Assembly (NCBI RefSeq): GCF_011044175.1
Contig: NZ_CP049057.1
Span: forward strand, 2,805,501 to 2,869,500
DNA: 64,000 nt
Source: Rasiella rasia
GTDB lineage: Bacteria > Bacteroidota > Bacteroidia > Flavobacteriales > Flavobacteriaceae
Direction of reading: 5' to 3'
Part shown: positions 34,227-44,006 of the stretch, piece after piece
How positions within the stretch are numbered: the stretch's first letter is position 1
Layout: each line of letters begins with the position of its first letter
Translations under genes and position numbers: made by a program
The notes under the pieces: generated by a model
Seen by the model: only the letters and a program-made list of their open reading frames with translations
Told to the model about the DNA's origin: nothing
The model's database searches: none

Positions 34227-35102
34227 ATGTCTTTAAAAATCGCCATACAAGGAATTGAAAGTTCGTTTCATCATCTCGCCGTTCAACAATTATTTCCAGA
34301 TAAAAACATTGAACTAGTACCCTGCACCTCATTCGATAAGGTTGCAGAAAACATTAGTTGTATGAATGTAGATCTAGGTGTAATTGCTATTGAAAACACC
34401 ATTGCGGGTTCTATTTTGCCTAATTATCAGTTAATAGATTCTTGCAATCTCAAGATTTTAGAAGAAACGTTTCTAACCATTAATATGTATTTAATGGCAT
34501 TAAATGGGACAACACTTCACGATATAGACGAAGTACATTCACATCCTGTGGCATTGCAACAATGTAAACAATATTTAAAACGGTTACAGCCACATTGCAA
34601 GATTATTGAAGGAAAGGATACAGCTTCTGAAGCAAGACGAATAAAAGAAAACAATTTAAAAGGTGTTGCTGCAATCGCAGGAAAGCAAGTGGCTGAAAAA
34701 TTCGGATTGGAAATTTTAGGTAAAAACATTCAGACCATTAAAGAGAATAAAACTCGTTTTGTTGTCATAGGAAGAGAGACGCCTCTTACTACATCTAAAC
34801 TCAATAAGGCCACCTTAAAATTTCAGCTAGATCATAACATCGGAAGTTTGTCTAATGTTCTACAATTGTTGAGTACCTTTGGCATCAATTTAACTAAAAT
34901 ACAATCCTTTCCAATAGAAGGGAAGCCTTGGCAATACTCATTTTACGTAGATGTATTGTTTGACAATACAACACTGTTTGAAGAGGTAACCATACTATTG
35001 AGAAAAGCAGTCTCCCAACTAAGAATTTTGGGAATTTATAAACAAAACCTAGAAAACGCACCGAGCACATTAGCACAAATACCAAGCTATGAAAAATACT
35101 AA
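34227..35102 (+). CDS. pheA: Prephenate dehydratase
   Basis: Converts prephenate to phenylpyruvate for phenylalanine. The 291-residue protein has the dehydratase domain (1-185) with IENTIAGS, HSHPVALQQC and the catalytic Thr in NKTRFVVI, then an ACT domain (about 200-275, GSLSNVLQLLSTFGINLTKI). The canonical ESRP Phe-binding motif reads QSFP here, so feedback inhibition may differ. There is no chorismate mutase domain; that activity is on the next gene. The gene overlaps the DAHP synthase gene by 14 bp. The aminotransferase and prephenate dehydrogenase genes often found between them are missing. Confidence 0.95.
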   Translation: MSLKIAIQGIESSFHHLAVQQLFPDKNIELVPCTSFDKVAENISCMNVDLGVIAIENTIAGSILPNYQLIDSCNLKILEETFLTINMYLMALNGTTLHDIDEVHSHPVALQQCKQYLKRLQPHCKIIEGKDTASEARRIKENNLKGVAAIAGKQVAEKFGLEILGKNIQTIKENKTRFVVIGRETPLTTSKLNKATLKFQLDHNIGSLSNVLQLLSTFGINLTKIQSFPIEGKPWQYSFYVDVLFDNTTLFEEVTILLRKAVSQLRILGIYKQNLENAPSTLAQIPSYEKY

Positions 35103-36171
35103 AGAATTACGAACCTGGTTAGACGCATTTGGTTTAGACCATCCCCTAGTAATAGCAGGCCCCTGCAGCGCAGAGACGGAAGCGCAAGTTCTTAAAATTG
35201 CACATCAATTAAAAGAAACCGACACTACGGTTTTGCGAGCTGGAATCTGGAAACCCAGAACTCGACCTGGTAATTTTGAAGGAGTTGGTGCCCTTGGCCT
35301 TAAATGGTTGCAGAAAGCTAAAGAAGAGACGGGCTTACTAACAACTACAGAAGTAGCAAATGCAAATCATGTAGCGCTTGCATTGCAACACGATATAGAT
35401 ATATTATGGGTAGGTGCACGTACTACGGTCTCGCCATTTATAGTTCAAGAATTGGCAAATGCCTTAAAGGGAACCGATAAAATTGTTCTTATTAAAAATC
35501 CTGTAAATCCAGATTTACCGTTGTGGTTGGGGGCAGTAGAGCGTTTTTATGAGGCTGGGGTGAAGAATTTGGGTGTTATTCATAGAGGGTTTAGTACCTA
35601 TGAGAAAACACGCTATCGAAATAATCCTGAATGGCAAATTCCTATCGATCTTCAGAATAAATTTCCGGACTTACCACTTATTTTAGATCCTTCGCACATT
35701 GCCGGCCGTCGTGATATTATATTCGATTTATGCCAAACGGCTTTAGATCTTAATTACGACGGACTCATGGTAGAAACCCATTTTGATCCCGATAATGCTT
35801 GGAGCGATGCCAAACAGCAGATTACTCCAGAAACTTTAGATAAAATGACGGTAGACCTGCGCATTAGAAAGGAAGAAGGCGAAGCAGTAGAGTTTCGGAA
35901 TAAGTTAGCAACAATGCGAGCACAAATAGATGTGATAGATCATAAATTGTTAGAAATATTAGGCAATAGAATGAAAATTAGTGATCAAATTGGTGCCTTA
36001 AAAAAGAACAATAATGTAGCTATTTTACAAACCAAACGTTGGAATGAAATTCTAGGTAAAATGATTTTACAAGGGGAAGATCAAAACCTGAGTGAAGAAT
36101 TTATCTTAAAAGTTTTTAAGGCAATTCATCAAGAATCTATTAATCATCAAAAGAATGTCATCAATGCGTAA
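35089..36171 (+). CDS. Bifunctional DAHP synthase / chorismate mutase
   Basis: A 360-residue fusion. The N-terminal domain (about 1-260) is 3-deoxy-7-phosphoheptulonate synthase, first step of the shikimate pathway: VIAGPCSAETEAQV, RAGIWKPRTRPGNFEG, IHRGFSTYEK and LDPSHIAGRRD. The C-terminal 90 residues are an AroQ-type chorismate mutase (RAQIDVIDHKLLEILGNRMKISDQIGALKK). Both ends of the route to prephenate are thus in one protein, made together with prephenate dehydratase from the attenuator-controlled promoter. Confidence 0.95.
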   Translation: MKNTKELRTWLDAFGLDHPLVIAGPCSAETEAQVLKIAHQLKETDTTVLRAGIWKPRTRPGNFEGVGALGLKWLQKAKEETGLLTTTEVANANHVALALQHDIDILWVGARTTVSPFIVQELANALKGTDKIVLIKNPVNPDLPLWLGAVERFYEAGVKNLGVIHRGFSTYEKTRYRNNPEWQIPIDLQNKFPDLPLILDPSHIAGRRDIIFDLCQTALDLNYDGLMVETHFDPDNAWSDAKQQITPETLDKMTVDLRIRKEEGEAVEFRNKLATMRAQIDVIDHKLLEILGNRMKISDQIGALKKNNNVAILQTKRWNEILGKMILQGEDQNLSEEFILKVFKAIHQESINHQKNVINA

Positions 36172-36191
36172 AGTTTTTGCAACTTTGTAAT

Positions 36192-37142
36192 ATGAAGGGG
36201 GTTGTCTACAAATCTACAGGAAGCTGGTACACCGTAAAATCGCAACAAGGCGATTTTTACGAGTGTAGAATTAAAGGGAAGTTTCGTATAGAAGGTATTA
36301 AAAGTACCAATCCAGTGGCGGTGGGTGACCACGTTGCATTTGAAGTAGAAACTAAAGGCGATGAAACCATTGGTATAATTCACACCATAGAAGAACGCGA
36401 TAACTACATTATTAGAAAAAGTGTGAATCTGTCGAAACAAACACACATAATCGCGGCAAATGTAGATATCGCTTTTTTACTCATTACTTTTAACAACCCA
36501 CCTACATTTACAACCTTTATCGATCGATTTTTAGTTACTGCCGAAGCGTACCACATAAAAGCAGTTCTTTTGTTTAATAAAATTGACACCTATACGGAAG
36601 ACGAATTACTAGAGGTAAAATTTTTAGCTGCGTTGTATAGAAGTATTGGTTACGATTGTATTGGTGTTTCTGCACTAACTGGGAAAAATGTGGAAAAAGT
36701 AAAGGCAATGATGCAAGAAAATGTTTGCATGTTCTCAGGACATAGTGGTGTTGGTAAATCTACCTTGGTCAATGCACTAGAACCATCTTTAAAGTTGAAA
36801 ACTGCGAGTATTTCAGAACTACACAAGCAGGGACAACATACCACCACCTTTGCAGAAATGTACGATTTGTCTTTTAATGCGAAGATTATAGATACTCCTG
36901 GTATCAAAGGATTTGGTGTGGTTGAAATGGACAAAGAAGAACTAGGTGATTATTTCCCCGAATTTTTTGAACGTAAACAGGCCTGTAAGTTTAACAATTG
37001 TCTTCATATAGAAGAACCACAATGTGCTATAAAAGAGGCCCTAGAGGAAGAAGAAATTGCCTGGTCACGGTATAAAAGCTACCTTCAGATTTTGGAAGGA
37101 GAGGAAGAGCACTACCGAAAAGATATTTATGATAAGGAGTAA
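36192..37142 (+). CDS. rsgA: Ribosome small subunit-dependent GTPase A
   Basis: Circularly permuted GTPase that helps mature the 30S subunit. An OB-fold N-terminus (GVVYKSTGSWYTVKS) is followed by the G4 motif NKID, then G1 GHSGVGKSTLVN, then G3 DTPGIKGFG, and a C-terminal zinc motif CKFNNCLHIEEPQCAIKEA. The start MKGVVYKSTG (316 residues) is preferred over one five codons upstream, since CAACTTTG, a near-match -7 box, lies within that extension and ends four bases before this ATG. It follows the chorismate mutase gene by 20 bp. Confidence 0.95.
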   Translation: MKGVVYKSTGSWYTVKSQQGDFYECRIKGKFRIEGIKSTNPVAVGDHVAFEVETKGDETIGIIHTIEERDNYIIRKSVNLSKQTHIIAANVDIAFLLITFNNPPTFTTFIDRFLVTAEAYHIKAVLLFNKIDTYTEDELLEVKFLAALYRSIGYDCIGVSALTGKNVEKVKAMMQENVCMFSGHSGVGKSTLVNALEPSLKLKTASISELHKQGQHTTTFAEMYDLSFNAKIIDTPGIKGFGVVEMDKEELGDYFPEFFERKQACKFNNCLHIEEPQCAIKEALEEEEIAWSRYKSYLQILEGEEEHYRKDIYDKE

Positions 37143-37166
37143 TTCCTGTTTTTGTAAACCAAATTT

Positions 37167-37619
37167 ATGAGAGTCGTATTACAACGTGTAAAAAGTGCAT
37201 CGGTAACTGTTTCAGAAGAACTTGTTTCAGAAATTGGTCGAGGCTATCTTATTTTATTAGGAATTGAAGCGGCAGATACACAGGAGGATATTGCATGGCT
37301 CTGCGGAAAAATTGCCAAATTACGTGTGTTTGAAGATGATAAAGGCGCCATGAATAAATCGGTACTAGATGTAGAAGGAGAAATTTTGGTAGTAAGCCAG
37401 TTTACGCTACACGCCAGCACTAAAAAAGGAAATAGACCTTCTTTTATTAAAGCGGCAAGACCCGAGCAAGCAATACCACTTTACCAACAATTTATAACAC
37501 AATTGGAACAAGAGATTGGTAAGAAGGTGGGGACAGGAATCTTTGGAGCGATGATGGATGTTGCGTTGGTAAATGATGGACCAGTAACTATCACCATCGA
37601 TTCAAAAGTTAAAGAATAA
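37167..37619 (+). CDS. dtd: D-aminoacyl-tRNA deacylase
   Basis: Frees tRNA from mischarged D-amino acids and glycine. At 150 residues it has the full family pattern: [24 protein letters not shown] (catalytic region), [14 protein letters not shown] and [19 protein letters not shown] with the Gly-cisPro-type end motif. It follows rsgA by 24 bp. Confidence 0.97.
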   Translation: MRVVLQRVKSASVTVSEELVSEIGRGYLILLGIEAADTQEDIAWLCGKIAKLRVFEDDKGAMNKSVLDVEGEILVVSQFTLHASTKKGNRPSFIKAARPEQAIPLYQQFITQLEQEIGKKVGTGIFGAMMDVALVNDGPVTITIDSKVKE

Positions 37620-37675
37620 GTATGGCTTTGCCGCTTTTGTAAAAAATAATAAATTGCCCGCATACAACTAACTCT

Positions 37676-39565
37676 ATGAGAATACCTTTTCTACTCGCTT
37701 TTCTATGCGTTTCTACTTCACTATTTAGTCAATACGCTATAAGTGAAATACCTGGAGATATTAAAAATGATGTCTATGCTGTTGTTAGAAACCAAGAAAC
37801 ACTGATTACAATACACGATTACGATAAGATAGAAATATATACTAAAGAAATTATCTCTGTTTTAAATAGGAAAGGGTTAGAAGCATTAAACCTTGCAGTA
37901 GGGTATGATAAAAGTAGTTCTATAAAAGCCATAGAGGCAAAGGTATTTGATGCTAAAGGGAAGGAAATTGAGAAATTTAAAAAGCGAGACTTTCATGATG
38001 TAAGTGCCACGGGAAGTAACTTATATAGTGATAATAGAATGATGTATATAGAGTATACACCGCGATCTTATCCTTTTACCATAGAGTTTATCGTAGAAGA
38101 AGCATCTTCTTCTACGGCATTTTTGCCAAGATGGACACCCACAAGCTATACCAACGTGAGTGTTGAAAGATCAACCTTCACGATAGACAATCCTAAACAA
38201 GTGCCTTTGATAAGTAAAAAGTTTAATCTTGAGAATTACGATGTGTCTATAGTTGAAACCCCAACAAAATATGAATACACACTAAAGAACCTCGAGAAAT
38301 TACCAAAAGAACCCTTGGCGCCGCACTACACACAGTTTTTACCAATGGCCAAGGTGGCGCTGCAAAAATTTCAGTTAGAAAATGAAAGAGCCTATATAAA
38401 AACGTGGAAAGATTTTGGGCTTTGGCAGAAGAATAGCCTTTTAAAAGGTAGAGATAAAATTTCTGATGGGACAAAAGCCACCATTGAACAATTGGTGGCA
38501 GGTGTAGAAGACCCGAAAGAAAAAGCCCGAATTATATACGAATACATGCAAGGAAAGACTCGCTATATTAGTGTGCAAGTTGGTATTGGTGGTTGGCAAC
38601 CTTCACCCGCAAAAGACGTAGACGAGTTAAGTTATGGCGATTGTAAGGCACTCACAAATTATACCATGGCATTGTTAAAGTCGCAGGGCATAGAATCGTA
38701 TTACACGATTGTAGAAGCTGGTGAAAACGGTCGTGGTTTAGATGAAGATTTTGTGGCGCTTCAAGGAAATCATGTGATTTTAGCGGTACCGTTTGAAGAT
38801 GAAAATGTTTTCTTAGAATGCACCAGCCAAAAAGCACCATTTAATTATATGGGTGATTTCACAGACGATAGAGAAGTTTTAATGGTCACTCCAGAAGGCG
38901 GGGTAATTACAAAAACACACGCATACTTAACAGAAGATAATAAGCAAACGCTTACCGCTACAGCATCTTTGTCGGGTGATTTAATTCTTACGGGTCTTAT
39001 GAAACAGATGTCTGAAGGTGTTCCTTATGGTGATGTATCTTGGTTAGATGATGCTACTAACGATGATGTAGTGATGCATTATAAGGAGTCGTACGGACAT
39101 TTAAACAATTTGTCTTTGGCAAATATTAAATTTGAAAATGATAAGCGCGCAATTGTGTTTACTGAAAATTTAAATTTTGAAACTTCCAATTATTCTTCTG
39201 CTGCGGGAGATAGAATTTTATTTAATCCAAATATTTTTACCCGATTTAAGTATTTGCCACCTAAGGACGATAATCGCTTGCTTCCGGTTCATATTAGAAG
39301 AGGAAAAAGTTACAACGATACCATTGAAATACAACTTCCAGAAGGAATAAGTGTAGAGGCTTTGTTTGACGAAATTGAGATAGTGTCTAAATATGGTACT
39401 TATCATGCTTCTATTACGCCTGTGACAGGGTCTAAATTAAAGTACCACCGTAATTTTGTTCTCAATGCAGGAACCTACAAAAAAGAAGAATACGATGACT
39501 TTGTAGCGTTTATTCAGCGTATTGTAAAGAAAGACAAATCGAAAATTGTACTCAAAGGTTCATGA
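37676..39565 (+). CDS. DUF3857/transglutaminase-like exported protein, Cys present
   Basis: A 629-residue exported protein (signal ending near LFSQY). The N-terminal DUF3857 domain (about 40-220) is followed by a transglutaminase-like papain-fold domain (about 280-385) with an apparent active Cys323 in LSYGDCKALTN, and a beta-rich C-terminal domain. It is the only one of three tandem paralogues with this Cys. Its stop overlaps the next gene's start by 4 bp. Such proteins are common in Bacteroidota; the substrate is unknown. Confidence 0.88.
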   Translation: MRIPFLLAFLCVSTSLFSQYAISEIPGDIKNDVYAVVRNQETLITIHDYDKIEIYTKEIISVLNRKGLEALNLAVGYDKSSSIKAIEAKVFDAKGKEIEKFKKRDFHDVSATGSNLYSDNRMMYIEYTPRSYPFTIEFIVEEASSSTAFLPRWTPTSYTNVSVERSTFTIDNPKQVPLISKKFNLENYDVSIVETPTKYEYTLKNLEKLPKEPLAPHYTQFLPMAKVALQKFQLENERAYIKTWKDFGLWQKNSLLKGRDKISDGTKATIEQLVAGVEDPKEKARIIYEYMQGKTRYISVQVGIGGWQPSPAKDVDELSYGDCKALTNYTMALLKSQGIESYYTIVEAGENGRGLDEDFVALQGNHVILAVPFEDENVFLECTSQKAPFNYMGDFTDDREVLMVTPEGGVITKTHAYLTEDNKQTLTATASLSGDLILTGLMKQMSEGVPYGDVSWLDDATNDDVVMHYKESYGHLNNLSLANIKFENDKRAIVFTENLNFETSNYSSAAGDRILFNPNIFTRFKYLPPKDDNRLLPVHIRRGKSYNDTIEIQLPEGISVEALFDEIEIVSKYGTYHASITPVTGSKLKYHRNFVLNAGTYKKEEYDDFVAFIQRIVKKDKSKIVLKGS

Positions 39566-41409
39566 AAATTACAACTGCAGTCACCCTTATATTTATTACG
39601 TTTTTTCAAATAAGTCTTTCGCAGGAACGGAAATTTGGAGATGTAACAATTTCAGAATTAGAGACAACTAAAGACGATTTTTTTGAAGATGCAAGTGCCG
39701 TTATTCTATATCGAAACATAAATTTCGAATATGGAAAGGCATTAGAAGTGCATGAACGAATAAAAATTTATAATTCTGAAGGGTTTGAACATTCAAATTG
39801 GACAATTTCTTTCGATGGTATTAGAGGCTTAAAGGCGGCTACCTATAACTTAGAGAATGGAAAGATAAAAGTTACCAAAGTTACTAAAGATGGTATTTTT
39901 AAAGAGGAAGTTTCCGAAGACACAGAAATTAGTAAACTAACGTTCCCAAACATTAAAGAAGGCTCTATTATAGAATTGAAATACCGAGTTACCTTCATCG
40001 GATTTTCAACCTTGTACACCCAAATGGGAATTCCTATAAAATATGAGCATATTAGCGTGTCTAACGGGTATTATGGAAATCTTTCAGTACGACAAAATCA
40101 ATATGTAGAACTACCAATAAAAAGAGTAAAATCGGCACAGACAGATATTTTTATAGGAGAAAATGTACCTGGGCTCAAAAAGGAAAAGTTTGTTGGCAAT
40201 ATAGATAACCATCGTGGTAGTATACATATGGAACGACACAGTGTTGCGTATCAGCAGACCTGGACGAATGTGGCTAAAAAATATTACAATATAGAGTGGT
40301 TTGGAGCGCAATTGCGAAATGGCGATGCGCTTTATAAAAAAGATTTAGAACTATTATTAGCAGGTGAGACCGATACGCTAAAAATGGTAAAGAAGATTGA
40401 GCGATTTGTGAAAAACAAAGTAGAATGGGACAAAACTTATAGTAGAGGTTCTAATTATGTGAAAACAGTCTATCGAGAAAACAAGGGAGATACGGGAGAT
40501 ATTAATATGTTATTAATACATATGTTAAAGGCTGCAGGAATTAGAGCAAACCCAATTGCGGTGGCTACTAAAAGAAAGGGCTGGGTGAAATACCCAAATT
40601 TTAATGCCTTTAATACCGTTTTGTGTGTGGTTGATGTAGACAAAACGCGATACATTTTAGATGCCTCTCAAAGAAAAGCTGGCTTTGGTCAACTACCGCT
40701 ACGTTATATTAATGGAGTAGGGCTTCTTGTAGATACAGATACAGGAGAATTTGCCCTGCAAGAGGTTGAAATACAAAAGCCGAGTAAAAATACCCTACTC
40801 GTTACTGCAGCAATTGCAGAAGACCAGATTTCTATGAAAGGAACTGTGAAGAAGCAAATAACAAATTATTATGCTCTTAATCATAGAGAATACTATTCAG
40901 ATTTAGGTGTAGAAACGTATGAGGAGGCGCTCAATAATAAAGACTTGCTGAGTGTAGAAAATGTAGTTAAGAAGGATGTGGAGAATCCCGAGAAGCCTAT
41001 TGCTATCTCATACAACTTCACCTATAACGACTACATAGAAGAAATAGGTGACAATCTTTATTTTGAACCGCTGCTTTTCTTGGGTGTTGAAGAAAATATT
41101 TTTAATGAAGAAGATAGGTTGTACCCAATAGACTTAGAGCATCCTTATGCTGAAAATTATATTATTACATTTGACATTCCTGAAGGATATCAAATAGAGA
41201 GTGTTCCCGACCCACGTATAATTAAACTAGAACACGATGTTGGGTTCTTGAAATTTAACATTCAAGATCGTGGCTCACAAATACAGGTGTTGTTTAACCT
41301 CGATATCAAGGAACATTTAATACCTGCAGACTTCTATCCAGCGCTTCAAGCCCTGTATGGGGAGTATGTTACCATCTCAAAATCTAAAATCGTATTATCA
41401 AAAATATAA
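39562..41409 (+). CDS. DUF3857/transglutaminase-like exported protein, Cys absent
   Basis: A 615-residue paralogue with signal MKITTAVTLIFITFFQISLSQ. DUF3857 (about 45-230) and the transglutaminase-like fold (about 265-365) are recognisable, but the active-site block reads ENKGDTGDINMLL: the Cys position is Thr311 or a neighbour and no Cys is nearby. It is therefore likely a non-catalytic binding or structural copy. Overlaps the preceding gene by ATGA. Confidence 0.87.
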   Translation: MKITTAVTLIFITFFQISLSQERKFGDVTISELETTKDDFFEDASAVILYRNINFEYGKALEVHERIKIYNSEGFEHSNWTISFDGIRGLKAATYNLENGKIKVTKVTKDGIFKEEVSEDTEISKLTFPNIKEGSIIELKYRVTFIGFSTLYTQMGIPIKYEHISVSNGYYGNLSVRQNQYVELPIKRVKSAQTDIFIGENVPGLKKEKFVGNIDNHRGSIHMERHSVAYQQTWTNVAKKYYNIEWFGAQLRNGDALYKKDLELLLAGETDTLKMVKKIERFVKNKVEWDKTYSRGSNYVKTVYRENKGDTGDINMLLIHMLKAAGIRANPIAVATKRKGWVKYPNFNAFNTVLCVVDVDKTRYILDASQRKAGFGQLPLRYINGVGLLVDTDTGEFALQEVEIQKPSKNTLLVTAAIAEDQISMKGTVKKQITNYYALNHREYYSDLGVETYEEALNNKDLLSVENVVKKDVENPEKPIAISYNFTYNDYIEEIGDNLYFEPLLFLGVEENIFNEEDRLYPIDLEHPYAENYIITFDIPEGYQIESVPDPRIIKLEHDVGFLKFNIQDRGSQIQVLFNLDIKEHLIPADFYPALQALYGEYVTISKSKIVLSKI

Positions 41410-41420
41410 TAACCATCACT

Positions 41421-43442
41421 ATGAAATTTAATTACACCCTCTTCTGCTTACTATTTGTTTCAACAGTAGTTCAGGCGCAAAATTTTAAATACGGAAAAGT
41501 CTCCAAAGCCGAATTAGCCGAGAAATCGAATGCCTCATATCCCGAGGCAGACGCTACTGTGTTGTACCGAGAGTATAATGTAGAATTTTTTTACAAGCAG
41601 GATGAAGGTTTTTCTCAAAAACGCACCGTTCATGAGCGTATTAAAATTTATACTAAGGAAGGTGCAGAATGGGCAAATCAAACTGTTGTAACCTATGATA
41701 ATGGCGGAACCAGAGAAACATTCGATTTAAAAGGGGTAACGTACAACCTTGAAGGCGGAAGCATAAAAAAACAAAAACTTCAAAAAAGTGGAATCTTTGA
41801 AGAACGCAGAAACAAATACCGTAAAAACAATAAGTTTACCATGCCAGATATACGTCCAGGAAGCGTTATTGAATATGAGTACGTTATAGAATCTCCGTTT
41901 AGAAGTATTAACGATATCGACCTACAATACACTATCCCAATTAATAAAGAAGTGGTAGAACTGAAGGTGCCAGAATTTTATGTCTATAACATACAGTCTA
42001 ACCCAAAAGCTACGGTTGCTTATAATTTTGAAACCGATTCTAAAACAATTGAGTTAAACTTTAAAGCTAGAAGCGGCGTTGGTTCAGCAAATTACGGAAG
42101 CTACAACTCAAATAATAGTGCCACAGAAGCAGGAACTAGAACGTATAAGGAAATTAAATACTCATTAGACGAGAGCAATATACCACCGCTAAAGACCGAA
42201 CCTTTTGTTGATAATTTATGGAACTACCAAGGACGTTCTATATGGGAGTTCGCGATGTTTAACAACCCGAATGGCATACCTGAAAACGTTGCCAAAAGCT
42301 GGAGCGCAGTAACCAAAAGTATTTACGACAGTGAAGACTTTGTAAGTCAGATAAAAAAATCTGATTACTACGAAAACGATTTGCAGACCGTTTTAGCAGA
42401 AGCTACGAGTCCAGAGCAAAAGATGGCAACTATTTTAGCCTTTGTTAAAAACAAAGTAAAATGGAATAAATATGTAGGTTATTATCCAGATAATGGCGTG
42501 AAGAAAGCCTATAAAGAAGGATTGGGTAACACGGCAGATATAAATTTAATGCTGGTATCTATGCTTCAAAATGCAGGCTTAACAACCTATCCAGTTTTAG
42601 TTAGCACCAAGGAGAACGGAATTCCTGTATATCCAACACTAGAAGGTTTTAACTATGTAGTAGCTGCTGTAAATGAAAATGGTAAATATTATATCCTAGA
42701 TGCAACAGATCCGTTTTCTAATGTAAATCTACTTCCAGAACGTGCTATGAATTGGCAAGGCAGACTTATTAGACCAGACGGTACTTCAGACTGGGTTGGT
42801 CTTTACCCAGGTTATGTGTCTAAAAAACTAACATACGTTCAGGCCGAAATAAACCAAGAAGATATTTTGGTGAAAGTGCGCGAACGAAAAGGAGGGCATT
42901 TTGCCAAGCAATACCGAAAAGAATATGCGGGTACAGCAAACGAAGCGCAAGTAAAATCTGTAGACACAGGAAGTGAAGCCGTAGAGATTTCTGAGTACGA
43001 AGCAAAAGATGTAATGAGCGTTAAAGAAAATATGAGCGTAAGCTATACCGCTACTTCAAATAGTCTGGTAGAAGAAATTGCAGGAGATTTGTACGTTTCG
43101 CCTATGCTGTTCTTTGCACAAACAGAAAATCCGTTTAAAGATTCGAGCAGAATATATCCTATATTTTTTGAATACCCACGGTCTGAAAAATATAACGTTT
43201 CAATAAAAATCCCAGAAGGCTACAAGGTAAAATCATTGCCAGAAGCAATTAAGGCTAACTTAGCAAACAACACAGGTAGTTATACCTATTTGGTGAAAGA
43301 AGCGCCGGGTATTGTGCAACTAGCTGTATCTTTAGATATTAATACACCAATCGTTCTTCCTCAAGATTATGAGTATGTAAAGGGCATGTTCTCTCAAATT
43401 ACTGAAAAAGAAAAGGAAAAGATTGTGTTTACAAAATTATAG
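41421..43442 (+). CDS. DUF3857/transglutaminase-like exported protein, Cys absent
   Basis: A 673-residue third paralogue. The signal peptide ends at VVQAQN. The DUF3857 part has the family phrase VHERIKIYTKEGAEW (shared with VHERIKIYNSEG of the second copy). The transglutaminase block reads KEGLGNTADINLMLVSML, again without Cys. It is 11 bp downstream of the second gene and followed at once by a MazG-like gene, so it is part of a long plus-strand transcript. Confidence 0.87.
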   Translation: MKFNYTLFCLLFVSTVVQAQNFKYGKVSKAELAEKSNASYPEADATVLYREYNVEFFYKQDEGFSQKRTVHERIKIYTKEGAEWANQTVVTYDNGGTRETFDLKGVTYNLEGGSIKKQKLQKSGIFEERRNKYRKNNKFTMPDIRPGSVIEYEYVIESPFRSINDIDLQYTIPINKEVVELKVPEFYVYNIQSNPKATVAYNFETDSKTIELNFKARSGVGSANYGSYNSNNSATEAGTRTYKEIKYSLDESNIPPLKTEPFVDNLWNYQGRSIWEFAMFNNPNGIPENVAKSWSAVTKSIYDSEDFVSQIKKSDYYENDLQTVLAEATSPEQKMATILAFVKNKVKWNKYVGYYPDNGVKKAYKEGLGNTADINLMLVSMLQNAGLTTYPVLVSTKENGIPVYPTLEGFNYVVAAVNENGKYYILDATDPFSNVNLLPERAMNWQGRLIRPDGTSDWVGLYPGYVSKKLTYVQAEINQEDILVKVRERKGGHFAKQYRKEYAGTANEAQVKSVDTGSEAVEISEYEAKDVMSVKENMSVSYTATSNSLVEEIAGDLYVSPMLFFAQTENPFKDSSRIYPIFFEYPRSEKYNVSIKIPEGYKVKSLPEAIKANLANNTGSYTYLVKEAPGIVQLAVSLDINTPIVLPQDYEYVKGMFSQITEKEKEKIVFTKL

Positions 43443-43443
43443 A

Positions 43444-43770
43444 ATGAACTTACAACACGCCCAGAAAGCTGTAGATGATTGGATTCAAGAACATGGAGTT
43501 CGCTACTTCAACGAGCTTACCAATATGGCCCAACTAACTGAAGAAGTTGGTGAAGTGGCACGAATTATTGCAAGACGTTATGGTGAACAAAGTGAAAAGG
43601 AAAGCGATATAAGTAAAGACCTTGGTGAAGAATTAGCCGATGTTGTTTTTGTAGTACTTTGTTTGGCAAACCAAACAGGGGTAGATTTACAAACGGCTTT
43701 CGACGCCAAAATGAAACTTAAAGCCAAACGTGATCATGATAGGCATCACGGCAACGAAAAACTGAAATAA
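43444..43770 (+). CDS. MazG-like nucleotide pyrophosphohydrolase
   Basis: A 108-residue all-alpha NTP pyrophosphohydrolase of the single-domain MazG type. The metal-binding helices are LTEEVGEVARIIARR and LGEELADVVFVVLCLAN, with the E-x2-E and E-x2-D pattern. It would hydrolyse a (d)NTP to the monophosphate. The start is ATG 43444; an upstream in-frame ATG overlaps the previous gene. Its stop and the next start share a base (TAATG). Confidence 0.88.
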   Translation: MNLQHAQKAVDDWIQEHGVRYFNELTNMAQLTEEVGEVARIIARRYGEQSEKESDISKDLGEELADVVFVVLCLANQTGVDLQTAFDAKMKLKAKRDHDRHHGNEKLK

Positions 43771-44006
43771 TGTTTAAGCGCATCGTTACTCATAAAGGAT
43801 ATTGGAAATCGGTTCTAGTACTCAGCCTTGTGTATGGTGTTATTATGTACGTAATTCAATGGGGGTTTAAAGGTAGGTGGACCGGTATTTTTCAAGCCTC
43901 TTTTAAAGTCTTAGCCGTATTTGTGTTAGGGAGTTTTATAGTTGGTTTTGCAATTACCTACGGAAAGTTCTGGCGAAAGCTAAAAGAACAAGAGTATCGA
44001 AAATGA
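43770..44006 (+). CDS. Small two-helix membrane protein
   Basis: A 78-residue protein with two hydrophobic helices (about 13-32 and 43-63) and basic ends. It is coupled to both neighbours: the start overlaps the MazG-like stop by one base and the stop overlaps aroA by 4 bp. No family is recognised. Confidence 0.65.
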   Translation: MFKRIVTHKGYWKSVLVLSLVYGVIMYVIQWGFKGRWTGIFQASFKVLAVFVLGSFIVGFAITYGKFWRKLKEQEYRK

